A DNA stretch of 64,000 bases from Saccharothrix sp. HUAS TT1 (lineage in GTDB: Bacteria; Actinomycetota; Actinomycetes; Mycobacteriales; Pseudonocardiaceae): NCBI RefSeq assembly GCF_040744945.1, contig NZ_CP160453.1, positions 496,001-560,000 on the forward strand. Direction: 5' to 3'. Every line of letters starts with the position of its first letter. Position 1 is the first letter of the stretch. A program made the translations under genes and the position numbers. Below the pieces are notes generated by a model. That model saw only the letters and a list, made by a program, of their open reading frames with translations, was not told the origin of the DNA and ran no database searches. Positions 16,160 through 24,896 of the stretch are shown piece after piece.

Positions 16160-17115
16160 GACAGCTCCTCGTCCGCCGAGGTGACGTGCGGGACGTCGGT
16201 CACGCCCAGTCGCCCGGCTTGGAAGTCCTCGATGGCTTGCAGGATCTCGGCACGCGTGTTCATCACGAACGGCCCGTAGCGCGCGACCGGCTCGCGCAGC
16301 GGCAGTCCGCCCAGGACCAGGACGTCCCAGGTGGTGTCCGCCCGCATGGTCAGCGCGGCGCCGTCGTCGAAGACGGCCAGGTGGCCTTCGTCGAGCGGGC
16401 GGTGGTCCGCGCCGACCGTGCCGCGACCGGACAGCACGTAGACCATCGCGGTGAAGTCGCGCGGCCACGGCAGGGTCAGGCGGGCGTTCGGGCTGAGCGT
16501 GGCGTGCAGGTAGGTGATCGGCGTGCGCGTCCGTCCGGGACCCCGGTGGCCCGCCACGTCGCCCGCGATCACGCGGACCAGCGCGCCGCCGTCGTCGCTG
16601 GACAGCAGCACGGTGTCGGCCGCGTTGATGTCCTGGTAGCGGGGCGGGGTCCACTTGGCGGCCTTCGGCAGGTTGACCCACAGCTGCACGCCGTGGAACA
16701 GCCCGCCCTTGGCCACCAGCTCCTGGGACGGCAGCTCGGAGTGCAGGACACCGCTGCCGGCGGTCATCCACTGCGTGCCGCCGTTGGTGATCACCCCACC
16801 GCCGCCGGTCGAGTCCCGGTGCTCGAAGACGCCGTCGATCATGTAGGTGACGGTCTCGAAGCCGCGGTGCGGGTGCCAGGGCGCGCCCTTCGCCTCACCG
16901 GGCGCGTACTCGACCGCGCCCATGTGGTCCAGGAGCAGGAACGGGTCCGCGTCGGGCAGTTCGACGCCCGGGAAGGGGCGGCGGACGCCGAAGCCCTCGC
17001 CTTCGAGGAACCGGCGCGCCCGGACGACCTTCCGCACCCCGCGCCACGGCGTCGTGGCCTCGGGCAGCTCGGGCAGGCGGGGCAGGGTCAGGGTGTCGGC
17101 GGTGACGGCGGGCAT
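16156..17115 (-). CDS. Pirin-family bicupin protein
   Basis: 319 residues from ATG 17115, with a purine-rich leader (GAGGAGGC region) upstream. The N-terminal cupin holds the pirin signature PHRGFETVTYMIDG with metal-binding His residues and a later H-S-E (GSGVLHSELP); the C-terminal cupin includes LPLREPVARYGPFVMNT, typical of pirins. Bacterial pirins bind iron; some have quercetinase activity or modulate enzymes. First gene of a two-gene unit with the TPR protein. Upstream lies a repeat array rather than a recognisable operator. Confidence 0.88.
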   Translation of the reverse strand: MPAVTADTLTLPRLPELPEATTPWRGVRKVVRARRFLEGEGFGVRRPFPGVELPDADPFLLLDHMGAVEYAPGEAKGAPWHPHRGFETVTYMIDGVFEHRDSTGGGGVITNGGTQWMTAGSGVLHSELPSQELVAKGGLFHGVQLWVNLPKAAKWTPPRYQDINAADTVLLSSDDGGALVRVIAGDVAGHRGPGRTRTPITYLHATLSPNARLTLPWPRDFTAMVYVLSGRGTVGADHRPLDEGHLAVFDDGAALTMRADTTWDVLVLGGLPLREPVARYGPFVMNTRAEILQAIEDFQAGRLGVTDVPHVTSADEELS

Positions 17116-17200
17116 GACTGCCTCCTCGGGCGGTGACCGCCCGGTTCCGGCGGTCGTACCCGCGTCAACCTAGTTGAAGCCTCAACTATTCCGACAGTGC

Positions 17201-17290
17201 CGAGCGTTGAACTCGGGGGTCGTGAACGTAGGACACGGTGGTCCTGAACGTAGGACTCTCGCGTTCTGGAGGTAGGACACGCGGGTCAGG
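17201..17290 (+). repeat. Interspersed repeat array, ~22-bp units
   Basis: Opens with the same 21-bp block found at 9398-9418, then degenerate units of the pattern GTCGTGAACGTAGGACACGG, GTCCTGAACGTAGGACTCTC and GTTCTGGAGGTAGGACACGC. The last unit contains the stop codon of the chelatase gene (17286-17288). No cas genes and the units abut, so this is not a CRISPR array. Confidence 0.75.
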
Positions 17291-17951
17291 CGGCGTCTTG
17301 GAAGCAGCGGGCCTCGTAGTAGCGCAGCAGGACGGCTTCGACGACGCGCAGGTGGGCGCCGATCGGGGCGGCGACGACGGCGGCGCCGGAGTCGGCGACG
17401 ACGCGGTGGAACAGGCCGGGCGCCAGCAGCCAGGAGGCGACGGCCACCCGACCGGGCGCCGACGCGACGACGTCGCCGACGCGGGGTTCGGCGGTGGCGG
17501 CGTAGCCGATGGCCACCGGGCCCACCCGGCGGGCCAGGGCGGCGGCCACGGCGCGGACGTCGGCCAGCGCGCGGGGGTCCGAGGAGCCCGCGGCGGCCAG
17601 CACGACGGAGTCGCCCGCGGTCCAGCCCGCCTCGACCAGGCGGGCCAGCAGGGCGGGCAGCAGGGCCGGGCCGATCGGGTCGGTGATCACCACGTCCGGG
17701 TGACCCGATGCCTCGACCTGGGCCGGGATGTCCGTTCGGACGTGGTAGCCCGCCGCCAGGAAGGCCGGGACGACGACGGCCGGGCCGGAGGTGGACGACA
17801 GCACCGACGTGACGTCCGGTTGCCGCACGTCGGCGTAGGCCACCCGCACCGGCACGCCACCCAGGCGGGCGCGCACCAGCGACGCGATCTCCTCCACCAC
17901 CACGGCCCCGGCCGGGTCACGGGTGCCGTGCGCGACGAGCACCAGGGTCAT
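17286..17951 (-). CDS. Sirohydrochlorin chelatase (CbiX/SirB-like)
   Basis: 221 residues; ATG 17951 overlaps the nnaR stop. The chelatase fold shows the metal-site His in AHGTRDP near the N-terminus, a second His in AAGYHVRTDIP, and a repeated half-domain (SWLLAPGLFHRVV with His). The enzyme inserts Fe2+ (or Co2+) into sirohydrochlorin. As the last gene of the nirBD-nnaR unit it should make siroheme for NirB. M. tuberculosis has a comparable gene beside its NnaR homologue. Cobalt chelation for B12 is the alternative but no other cob genes are here. Confidence 0.85.
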   Translation of the reverse strand: MTLVLVAHGTRDPAGAVVVEEIASLVRARLGGVPVRVAYADVRQPDVTSVLSSTSGPAVVVPAFLAAGYHVRTDIPAQVEASGHPDVVITDPIGPALLPALLARLVEAGWTAGDSVVLAAAGSSDPRALADVRAVAAALARRVGPVAIGYAATAEPRVGDVVASAPGRVAVASWLLAPGLFHRVVADSGAAVVAAPIGAHLRVVEAVLLRYYEARCFQDAA

Positions 17952-19063
17952 ACCGCCACCTCCGCGGGATCCAGGGCCAGGCGGTAGCCGCGCTTCACGA
18001 CGGTCGCGACCATCCGCGGCTCGCCCAGCGCCGAGCGCAGCCGGCCGATCGCGGTCTCCACGGCGTGCTCCTCCCCACCGCTCGGCAACGCCGCCAGCAG
18101 GTCGCGCCGGGACACCACCCGGCCGCGCGCGGCGGCCAGGACGCGCAGCACGGCCATCGGGGCGGGCGGGACGGGCCGCAGCTCGCCGTCCACCACGACG
18201 GCCTGGCCGCGCAGCTCGACGTCACGGGTGGCGATCCGCAGCCTGGTCGCCCGCGCCGGCAGTTCCAGCGTCAGCTCGCGGGCCAGCGCGCCGATGCGGG
18301 CCCGCGCGGGCTGCACGACCGGGACACCGGCCCCGACCAGCGGTCCGGCGGTGATCGCGCCGACGCCCACCACCAGCACCTCGCGGCTGAGCAGGGCCAG
18401 CAGCTCGGTGCGCCGGCCCATCGCGGCGGCGGTGCGCAGCACGGAGGCGGCGGCGGGCGCGCTGGTGAACGTGAGCGCGTCCACCTGACCCGCCAGCACG
18501 GCCTCCAGCAGCCGCTCCAGGGGCGCGGGGTCGGACGGGCCGGTCCAGCGGTAGACCGGGACCTCGACGACCGTGGCGCCGGCCGCGCGCAGGGTCGACG
18601 TGAACTCCGGCAGCACGTCGCCGTGCAGCTGCACGGCCACCCGCCGACCGGCCACCCCGGACCGCACCAGGTGCTCCAGCAGCTCGGCGTTGCTCTCGCC
18701 CTCCGGCGACCACGTCTCGACCAACCCGGCGGCGCGCACCGCGCCCCGGGCCTTCGGCCCCCTGGCCAGCACCCGCGCCCCGGACAGCCGGGACAGCAGG
18801 CGCGCGCCCAGCCCCCAGCCCTCGGCGGCCTCCACCCAGCCCCGGAAGCCGATGCCGGTGGTCGCCACGGCGAAGTCCACCGGTTCGTCCACCACGGCCC
18901 TGGTCGCGGCCAGCAGCTCCGCGTCGTCGGGCAGCGGCACGATCCTGATGGCGGGACCGTGCAGCACGGTCGCGCCCTTGCGCTCCAGCAGGGCGCCCAG
19001 CTCGTCGGCCCGCCGGGCGGCGGTCACCCCGACCGTGTACCCCGCCAGCGGGGCGGCGGTCAC
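17948..19063 (-). CDS. nnaR: NnaR-type HemD-like domain fused to winged-helix regulator
   Basis: 371 residues from GTG 19063, overlapping the nirD stop (GTGA). Residues 1 to about 250 form a uroporphyrinogen-III synthase (HemD) fold (GYTVGVTAARRADELGALL, TFTSAPAAASVL, VGVGAITAGPL). The C-terminal 90 residues are an OmpR-type winged helix (VLRVLAAARGRVVSRRDLL, VETAIGRLRSALG, VVKRGYRL). This architecture defines NnaR, which in Streptomyces works with GlnR to activate nitrate-assimilation genes. Whether the HemD part is still catalytic cannot be told. Its place in the nirBD unit suggests feedback between siroheme supply and transcription. Confidence 0.85.
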   Translation of the reverse strand: MTAAPLAGYTVGVTAARRADELGALLERKGATVLHGPAIRIVPLPDDAELLAATRAVVDEPVDFAVATTGIGFRGWVEAAEGWGLGARLLSRLSGARVLARGPKARGAVRAAGLVETWSPEGESNAELLEHLVRSGVAGRRVAVQLHGDVLPEFTSTLRAAGATVVEVPVYRWTGPSDPAPLERLLEAVLAGQVDALTFTSAPAAASVLRTAAAMGRRTELLALLSREVLVVGVGAITAGPLVGAGVPVVQPARARIGALARELTLELPARATRLRIATRDVELRGQAVVVDGELRPVPPAPMAVLRVLAAARGRVVSRRDLLAALPSGGEEHAVETAIGRLRSALGEPRMVATVVKRGYRLALDPAEVAV

Positions 19064-19380
19064 GGCGACCCGACCTGGACGACGCCGTCGGTCACGACCA
19101 CCGGGTGCACCGGCACCCCGGTCGAGGGGTCGTCCAGGCACTTGCCGGTGCTCAGCTCGAACGCCTGCTTGTAGACCGGTGACACGACCACCGGCACGCC
19201 GCCCCGGTCGCCGACGATGCCGCGCGACAGCACGGCCGCGCCGCTGAACGGGTCGACGTTGCCCAGCGCGTGCACCGCCCCGGAGGCGGTGAGGAACACC
19301 GCCACCTGGGAGCCGTCCGGCAGCAGGGCCGCCACGCCCTGGTCGGGTCGCAGGACGCTCAACTCGCACACGGGTGTCAT
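19060..19380 (-). CDS. nirD: NirD, small subunit of assimilatory nitrite reductase
   Basis: 106 residues from ATG 19380, overlapping the nirB stop (ATGA). The protein is a Rieske-like fold (VFLTASGAVHALGNVDPFSGAAVLSRGIV, SPVYKQAFELSTGKCLD) but lacks the Cys/His cluster ligands, as usual for NirD. It forms the cytoplasmic NADH nitrite reductase with NirB, reducing nitrite to ammonium. Co-translated with nirB and nnaR. Confidence 0.92.
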   Translation of the reverse strand: MTPVCELSVLRPDQGVAALLPDGSQVAVFLTASGAVHALGNVDPFSGAAVLSRGIVGDRGGVPVVVSPVYKQAFELSTGKCLDDPSTGVPVHPVVVTDGVVQVGSP

Positions 19381-21881
19381 CGGGGAACCTCCGCCTGGCC
19401 GACACTGGGGACACCGAGCAGGACCGGCACCTTCTGCCCGCGCTCCTCGCGGAACGAGATCGTCGGGTCGGGCGTGCCGGGCGCGTTGACGAACGACGTG
19501 AACCGGGACAGCTTCTCCGGGTCCTCCAGCACGCCGCGCCACTCGTCGGCGTAGTTGTCGACGTGCTTGGCCATGGCGGCCTCCAGGTCGGCGCAGATGC
19601 CGAGGCTGTCGTCCACCACGACCGCGCGCAGGTGGTCCAGCCCGCCCTCCAGCGACTCGATCCAGGTCGAGGTGCGCTGCAACCGGTCCGCGGTGCGGAT
19701 GTAGAACATCAGGAACCGGTCGATCAGCTTGATCAGGGTCTCGTGGTCCACGTCGGACGCGATCAGGTCGGCGTGGCGCGGCGTGAAGCCGCCGTTGCCG
19801 CCGACGTAGAGGTTCCAGCCCTTCTCGGTCGCGATGATGCCGAAGTCCTTGCCGCGCGCCTCGGCGCACTCGCGCGCGCAGCCGGACACGGCGGACTTGA
19901 GCTTGTGCGGCGACCGCAGGCCGCGGTAGCGCAGCTCCAGCTCGATGGCCAGCGACACCGAGTCCTGCACGCCGTAGCGGCACCACGTGGTGCCGACGCA
20001 CGACTTCACCGTGCGCAGCGCCTTGCCGTAGGCGTGGCCGGACTCGAACCCGGCGTCCACCAGGCGCTTCCAGATCTGCGGCAGCTGGTCGACGGTCGCG
20101 CCGAACAGGTCGATCCGCTGCCCGCCGGTGATCTTGGTGTAGAGGCCGAAGTCGCGGGCGACCTCGCCGATGACGATCAGCTTCTCCGGCGTGATCTCGC
20201 CGCCGGGGATGCGCGGCACGACCGAGTAGGTGCCGTTGCGCTGCATGTTGGCCAGGTAGCGGTCGTTGGTGTCCTGCAACGCCGCCTGCTCGCCCTCCAG
20301 CACGTGGCCGTTGTCCAGCGACGCGAGGATCGAGGCGACGGCGGGCTTGCACAGGTCGCAGCCGAGGCCGCGGCCGTGCCGGGAGATCAGCTCGGAGAAC
20401 GTGGTGATGCCGGTGGAGCGGACGATCTCGAACAGGTCGGCGCGCGAGTGGTCGAAGTGCTCGCACAGCGCCCGGGACTGCTCGACGCCGCACTCGGCCA
20501 GCAGCTTCTTCAGCATCGGCACGCACGAGCCGCAGCCGGTGCCCGCCTTGGTGCACGCCTTGATGCCGGGCACGTCGACGGCGTCGCCGGAGTCGACGAC
20601 GTCCACGACCTGCTGCTTGGTGACCGCGTGGCACGAGCAGACCTGCGCGTCGTGCGGCATGGTCAGCTCGACGCCGCCCTCCGGCCCGATCAGCGCGACC
20701 GGGTCGCCCGGCACCGGCCTGCCGACCAGGGACCGCAGCACGGTGTACTTGGTCGCGTCGCCGACCAGGACGCCGCCGAGCAGGGTCTTCGCGTCGTCGG
20801 ACACCACGACCTTGGCGTACGTGCCCGCCACGGCGTCGTTGACCACGACCTCCAGCGCGCCCTCCTCCTCGGCGTGCGCGTCGCCGAACGAGGCGACGTC
20901 CACGCCGAGGAGCTTGAGCTTGGTGGACAGGTCAGCGCCGGGGAACTCGGCGGCGCCGCCGAGCAGCCGGTCCGCCACCACCTCGGCCATCGAGTAGCCG
21001 GGCGCGACCAGGCCGTACACCACGCCGTCCAGGTTGGCGCACTCGCCGATGGCGTAGACGTCCTGGTCGGAGGTCCGGCACGCCTCGTCCACGATGACGC
21101 CACCGCGCGGGCCGACCTCCAGGCCGGACGCCCGGGCCAGTTCGTCGCGCGGCCGGATGCCGGCGGAGAACACCACGACGTCGAGGTCCAGCTCGACGCC
21201 GTTGGACAGCTTGGCGAGCAGCCGGCCGCGGTCCCGCTCGATGGACGACGCGGACGTGCCGGTGTGCACGGTCAGGTCCAGCTTCTCGACCAGGCGCTTG
21301 AGCAGGCCGCCGCCGCCCTCGTCCACCTGCAGCGGCATCAGCCGCGGGCCCAGCTCGACCACGTGCGGCGAGATGCCCATGCCGCGCAGCGCGTTCGCCG
21401 CCTCCAGGCCGAGCAGGCCGCCGCCGAGGACCATGCCGGCGTGCCGGCCGACGCCGCGGGCCGACTCGACCGTGGCGCGGATGCCGTCGAGGTCGTCGAT
21501 GGTGCGGTAGACGTGGCAGCCGGGCAGGTCGCGGCCGGGCACCGGCGGCACGAACGGCGTCGAGCCGGTGGCCAGCACCAGCGCGTCGTAGGGCTGGACC
21601 CGGCCCTTGGCGCTGCGGACGACCTTGGCGGCGCGGTCGACGTCCGCGACCCGGTCGTCCAGGTGCAGCTCCACGGTGTCGTCGTCGTGCGGCGGGAGGC
21701 TCAGCGACCCCGCGTCCCAGGTGTCCACGTAGGACGACAGCGCGACCCGGTCGTACGCGGGACGGGTCTCCTCGGCGAACACGACGATCCGCCACCGGCC
21801 GGCGACGTCCTTCTCGCGAAGGGCTTCCACCAACCGGTGACCGACCATGCCGTGACCGACCACCACGAGCGTTCGCGTCAT
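19377..21881 (-). CDS. nirB: NirB, large subunit of NADH nitrite reductase
   Basis: 834 residues from ATG 21881 (MTRTLVVVGHGMVG), which has AAGGAGGG upstream; a TTG ten codons earlier is less likely. Order: FAD and NAD(P) domains (to about 320), BFD-type [2Fe-2S] domain (CSCH about 413, CTKAGTGCGSC about 443), nitrite/sulfite reductase half-domains, then the 4Fe-4S/siroheme ligands (SCVGTTWC about 628 and CAREC about 665). Reduces nitrite to ammonium with NADH. Upstream on the coding strand TTAAC-GCCTGC-GCAAC resembles a GlnR half-site (gTnAC-n6-GaAAC); this is only suggestive. Confidence 0.95.
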   Translation of the reverse strand: MTRTLVVVGHGMVGHRLVEALREKDVAGRWRIVVFAEETRPAYDRVALSSYVDTWDAGSLSLPPHDDDTVELHLDDRVADVDRAAKVVRSAKGRVQPYDALVLATGSTPFVPPVPGRDLPGCHVYRTIDDLDGIRATVESARGVGRHAGMVLGGGLLGLEAANALRGMGISPHVVELGPRLMPLQVDEGGGGLLKRLVEKLDLTVHTGTSASSIERDRGRLLAKLSNGVELDLDVVVFSAGIRPRDELARASGLEVGPRGGVIVDEACRTSDQDVYAIGECANLDGVVYGLVAPGYSMAEVVADRLLGGAAEFPGADLSTKLKLLGVDVASFGDAHAEEEGALEVVVNDAVAGTYAKVVVSDDAKTLLGGVLVGDATKYTVLRSLVGRPVPGDPVALIGPEGGVELTMPHDAQVCSCHAVTKQQVVDVVDSGDAVDVPGIKACTKAGTGCGSCVPMLKKLLAECGVEQSRALCEHFDHSRADLFEIVRSTGITTFSELISRHGRGLGCDLCKPAVASILASLDNGHVLEGEQAALQDTNDRYLANMQRNGTYSVVPRIPGGEITPEKLIVIGEVARDFGLYTKITGGQRIDLFGATVDQLPQIWKRLVDAGFESGHAYGKALRTVKSCVGTTWCRYGVQDSVSLAIELELRYRGLRSPHKLKSAVSGCARECAEARGKDFGIIATEKGWNLYVGGNGGFTPRHADLIASDVDHETLIKLIDRFLMFYIRTADRLQRTSTWIESLEGGLDHLRAVVVDDSLGICADLEAAMAKHVDNYADEWRGVLEDPEKLSRFTSFVNAPGTPDPTISFREERGQKVPVLLGVPSVGQAEVPR

Positions 21882-22000
21882 GGGACCAATCCCTCCTTCT
21901 GCCGGGGTCAATGCTCACCGGGCACCGTGTCGTGCCAAGGTCGCGAATGTTGCGCAGGCGTTAAAGCAGCCTCACACCGCACTTCAGGGCGTTGTGTGGG

Positions 22001-23353
22001 TCATACACCGGCGTAGGCGAGGCTCGGCACGCGCGCGAAGACGCGACGCCGCATGTAGAACCACCAGGTGGTGGCCACGCACACGCCGTAGAACACCAGG
22101 AACGCGGTCAGCGCGGGCGCCAGCGTCTTGCTGCCCTCCAGCGAGAACTTGAACACCAGGTTGACCAGCACGCCGCCGAACGCGCCGACCGCGCCCGCGA
22201 TGCCGACCACCGCCGCGGCCTGCCGCTTGGCCGACCGCGGGTCGTCGCTCTGGGTGGCGAAGATGGCCGGGATCATCCGGTAGGTGGAGCCGTTGCCCAC
22301 GCCGGCCAGCACGAACAGCGCGATGAACGAGCCGAAGAACAGCGGGAAGCTGCGGACCTCGATGCTGACCAGCAGGCCGACCGTGCCGATCGCCAGGCCG
22401 AAGAAGGTGGCCACGGTGATCCGGGCGCCGCCGAACCGGTCCGACAGCCACCCGCCGAACGGCCGGCTCACCGAGCCGATGAGGGCGCCGATGAAGGCCA
22501 GCCCGACGAAGCTCTTGTAGTCGACGAAGCTCAGCTTGATCAGCGACGGGAACGCGAACGAGAACCCGATGAACGAGCCGAACGTGCCGATGTACAGGAA
22601 CGACATCACCCACGTGTGCTTGTTCGACATCGCCTTCTTGTAGGACGTGCCGTCCGGCTTGGCCTGGGTGAGGCTGTCCATCATGAACCACGCGCACACC
22701 GCGGCGACCACGATGAACGGGAGCCAGAACACCGCCGCGTAGGCCAGGTTGACGCCGGTCCCGATGGAGATGACGATCGGCACGACGAGCTGCACCATCG
22801 CCACGCCGAGGTTGCCGCCCGCCGCGTTCAGGCCGAGCGCCAGGCCCTTCTTGCCCTCCGGGTAGAAGAACGAGATGTTCGCCATGGACGACGAGAAGTT
22901 GCCGCCGCCGAAGCCCATCGCGGCCGACGTGAGCAGGAAGAACCAGTACGGCGTGCCGGTGTCGGTGACCGCGATGATCAGCATCGCGCAGGGGATCAGC
23001 AGCAGCGCCGCGCTGATCGCGGTCCACGCCCGGCCGCCGAACTTCGGCACCGCGAAGGTGTACGGGATGCGCAGCACCGCGCCGACCAGGTTCGGCACGA
23101 TCAGCAGCCAGAACGTCTGGCCGACGCTGAAGTCGAAGCCGACCGGGCCGAGGCTGACCACCACGATGCTCATCAGGCTCCACACCGTGAAGCCCAGGTT
23201 CTCCGCCAGGATCGACAGGACCAGGTTCTTGCGGGCGACCCGCTTGCCGGTCGCCTCCCAGAACGACGGGTCCTCCGGCTCCCAGTGCTCGATCCACCGG
23301 CCGCGCCGCTTCGCCTGCGGCGCAACGCTGTCGGTCTCCACCACCGTGCTCAT
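22001..23353 (-). CDS. narK: NarK-type nitrate/nitrite MFS transporter
   Basis: 450 residues from ATG 23353, with GGGAGGG at good spacing. About twelve membrane helices. The nitrate/nitrite porter signature is visible (GFGGGNFSSSMANISFFYPEGKKGLALGLNAAGGNLG). It should import nitrate and/or export nitrite; the neighbourhood argues for uptake feeding NasA and NirBD. Flanked by 100 bp before the nasA partner gene and about 120 bp before nirB, so it probably has its own promoter. Confidence 0.93.
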   Translation of the reverse strand: MSTVVETDSVAPQAKRRGRWIEHWEPEDPSFWEATGKRVARKNLVLSILAENLGFTVWSLMSIVVVSLGPVGFDFSVGQTFWLLIVPNLVGAVLRIPYTFAVPKFGGRAWTAISAALLLIPCAMLIIAVTDTGTPYWFFLLTSAAMGFGGGNFSSSMANISFFYPEGKKGLALGLNAAGGNLGVAMVQLVVPIVISIGTGVNLAYAAVFWLPFIVVAAVCAWFMMDSLTQAKPDGTSYKKAMSNKHTWVMSFLYIGTFGSFIGFSFAFPSLIKLSFVDYKSFVGLAFIGALIGSVSRPFGGWLSDRFGGARITVATFFGLAIGTVGLLVSIEVRSFPLFFGSFIALFVLAGVGNGSTYRMIPAIFATQSDDPRSAKRQAAAVVGIAGAVGAFGGVLVNLVFKFSLEGSKTLAPALTAFLVFYGVCVATTWWFYMRRRVFARVPSLAYAGV

Positions 23354-23453
23354 TGGACCCTCCCGGACACCGATTTCCCGTTGTGGGAAACGTAAAGAAG
23401 ACCAGTTACCCCGACGTTCGGGCAGGTGTCGTCGGCGGCAACTCCCCCGCACA

Positions 23454-24896
23454 TCACGCGGACTGGGGCTGTGAGGCCGCGAGCCAGTCGACGATCCCGC
23501 ACACAGCATCCTTGCAACCCCCGCAACCGGTGCCGGCGCGCGTGACCTCGGCGATCGCGGACAACGTGGTCGCGCCACCGCGCCACGCGCCGACCAACTG
23601 GCCCTTGCTGACCGTGTTGCACCGGCACACCACGGCGGACGCGGGCAGGTCGGCCGGGCTGGCCTCGTTCTCGGCGGGCAGCGCGCGGCCGAGCAGCAGC
23701 GCGAGCCGGTCGGTCGGCGCGGGCAGGCCGCGGTCGAACAGCTGGGTGATGGCCGCCGCCGCGTCCGGCGCGCCGAGCACGATCGCCCCGGTGACCTTGT
23801 CGTCGCGCAGCACGAGCTTGGCGTACCGGCCGCGGGCCGGGTCCTGGAAGCACAGCACCTCGTCGTCGGCCGAGTCGACGCCCACGTGCACGTCGCCCAG
23901 CGCGGCCAGGTCGACGTCGCGGGCCTTGAGCCTGGTCACCACGGTGGTGCCGGCGTAGCGGGCGGCCGGCGCGACGCCGGTGAGCCGGTCGGCGAGCACC
24001 GCCGCCTGCTCCCACGCGGGCTGGACCAGGCCGGACACCGTGCCGACGTGCTGCGCGCAGTCGCCGATGGCGTGCACCCTGGGGTCGCTGGTGCGCAGCG
24101 CGTCGTCCACCAGGATTCCCCGGTCGACCTCGATGCCCGCCTGCTCGGCCAGCCCGGTCTCGGCGCGCACGCCGGCCGAGACGACGACCAGGTCGGCGGG
24201 CACGTGCGTGCCGTCGGCCAGCTCCAGCCCCTCGCCGGACGAGTACCGGGTGGCCGGCACGCCGAGCCGGAACTCGATGCCCAGGCCCCGCAGCGTGCCC
24301 GCGAGCACCCGGCCCGCGCCGGGGTCGAGCTGGCGCTCCATCAGGTGCCCGACCGGGTGCACGACGGTGACCAGGCAGCCCCGGCCGGCCAGGCCGCGGG
24401 CGGCCTCCAGCCCGAGCAGCCCGCCGCCGAGCACGGCGACCGGCGTGCCGGGCGACGCCTTGGCCACGATCCGGGCGCAGTCGTCCAGCGAGCGGAACGC
24501 CACCACGCCGGCGGCCGGCGCGCCGTTGCCGTCCAGCAGCCCCTCGGTCGGCGGCATCCAGGACCGCGCCCCGGTGGCCAGCACCAGCGCGTCGTAGGGC
24601 ACCTCGGTGTCGTCCACGTGCACGACCCGGCGGGTCCGGTCGATCTTGGTCACCGAACCGCCGAGCCGCAGGTCGACGTGGTGCTCGGCGGCCCAGTCCG
24701 GGCCGTGCAGCCGGACCGCCTCCGGGGTCAGCGAGCCGGCCACCACGCTGGACAGCAGCACCCGGTTGTACGCGGGGTGCTCCTCGTCGCCCAGCACGGT
24801 CACCGCGACCCGCTCCGCCTTCGGGTCGCGGTGGCGGAGCTCGTCGGCCAGCCGGGCGCCGGCCATGCCGTAGCCCACGATGACAACGTTCCTCAT
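23454..24896 (-). CDS. FAD/NAD(P) oxidoreductase with BFD domain, electron donor to nitrate reductase
   Basis: 480 residues from ATG 24896, overlapping the nasA stop (ATGA). Two Rossmann motifs (VIVGYGMAGARLADEL at the N-terminus and AVLGGGLLGLEAARGLAG about 150), then NADH-dehydrogenase-like regions and a C-terminal BFD-like [2Fe-2S] domain (VCRCNTVSKG and AGTGCGGCKDAVC). It resembles the first half of NirB without the siroheme part. In assimilatory nitrate reductases such a subunit (NasB/NasC type) passes electrons from NADH to NasA; the coupling to nasA supports this. Confidence 0.88.
   Translation of the reverse strand: MRNVVIVGYGMAGARLADELRHRDPKAERVAVTVLGDEEHPAYNRVLLSSVVAGSLTPEAVRLHGPDWAAEHHVDLRLGGSVTKIDRTRRVVHVDDTEVPYDALVLATGARSWMPPTEGLLDGNGAPAAGVVAFRSLDDCARIVAKASPGTPVAVLGGGLLGLEAARGLAGRGCLVTVVHPVGHLMERQLDPGAGRVLAGTLRGLGIEFRLGVPATRYSSGEGLELADGTHVPADLVVVSAGVRAETGLAEQAGIEVDRGILVDDALRTSDPRVHAIGDCAQHVGTVSGLVQPAWEQAAVLADRLTGVAPAARYAGTTVVTRLKARDVDLAALGDVHVGVDSADDEVLCFQDPARGRYAKLVLRDDKVTGAIVLGAPDAAAAITQLFDRGLPAPTDRLALLLGRALPAENEASPADLPASAVVCRCNTVSKGQLVGAWRGGATTLSAIAEVTRAGTGCGGCKDAVCGIVDWLAASQPQSA

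Noticed and set aside
17201..17290. CRISPR-like spaced repeats
   Set aside because: Units are degenerate, abut without unique spacers, and no cas genes are present; the same block sits inside adnB.
21882..22000. Confirmed GlnR box upstream of nirB
   Set aside because: Only a half-site like pattern TTAAC-n6-GCAAC is seen; not strong enough for a separate feature.
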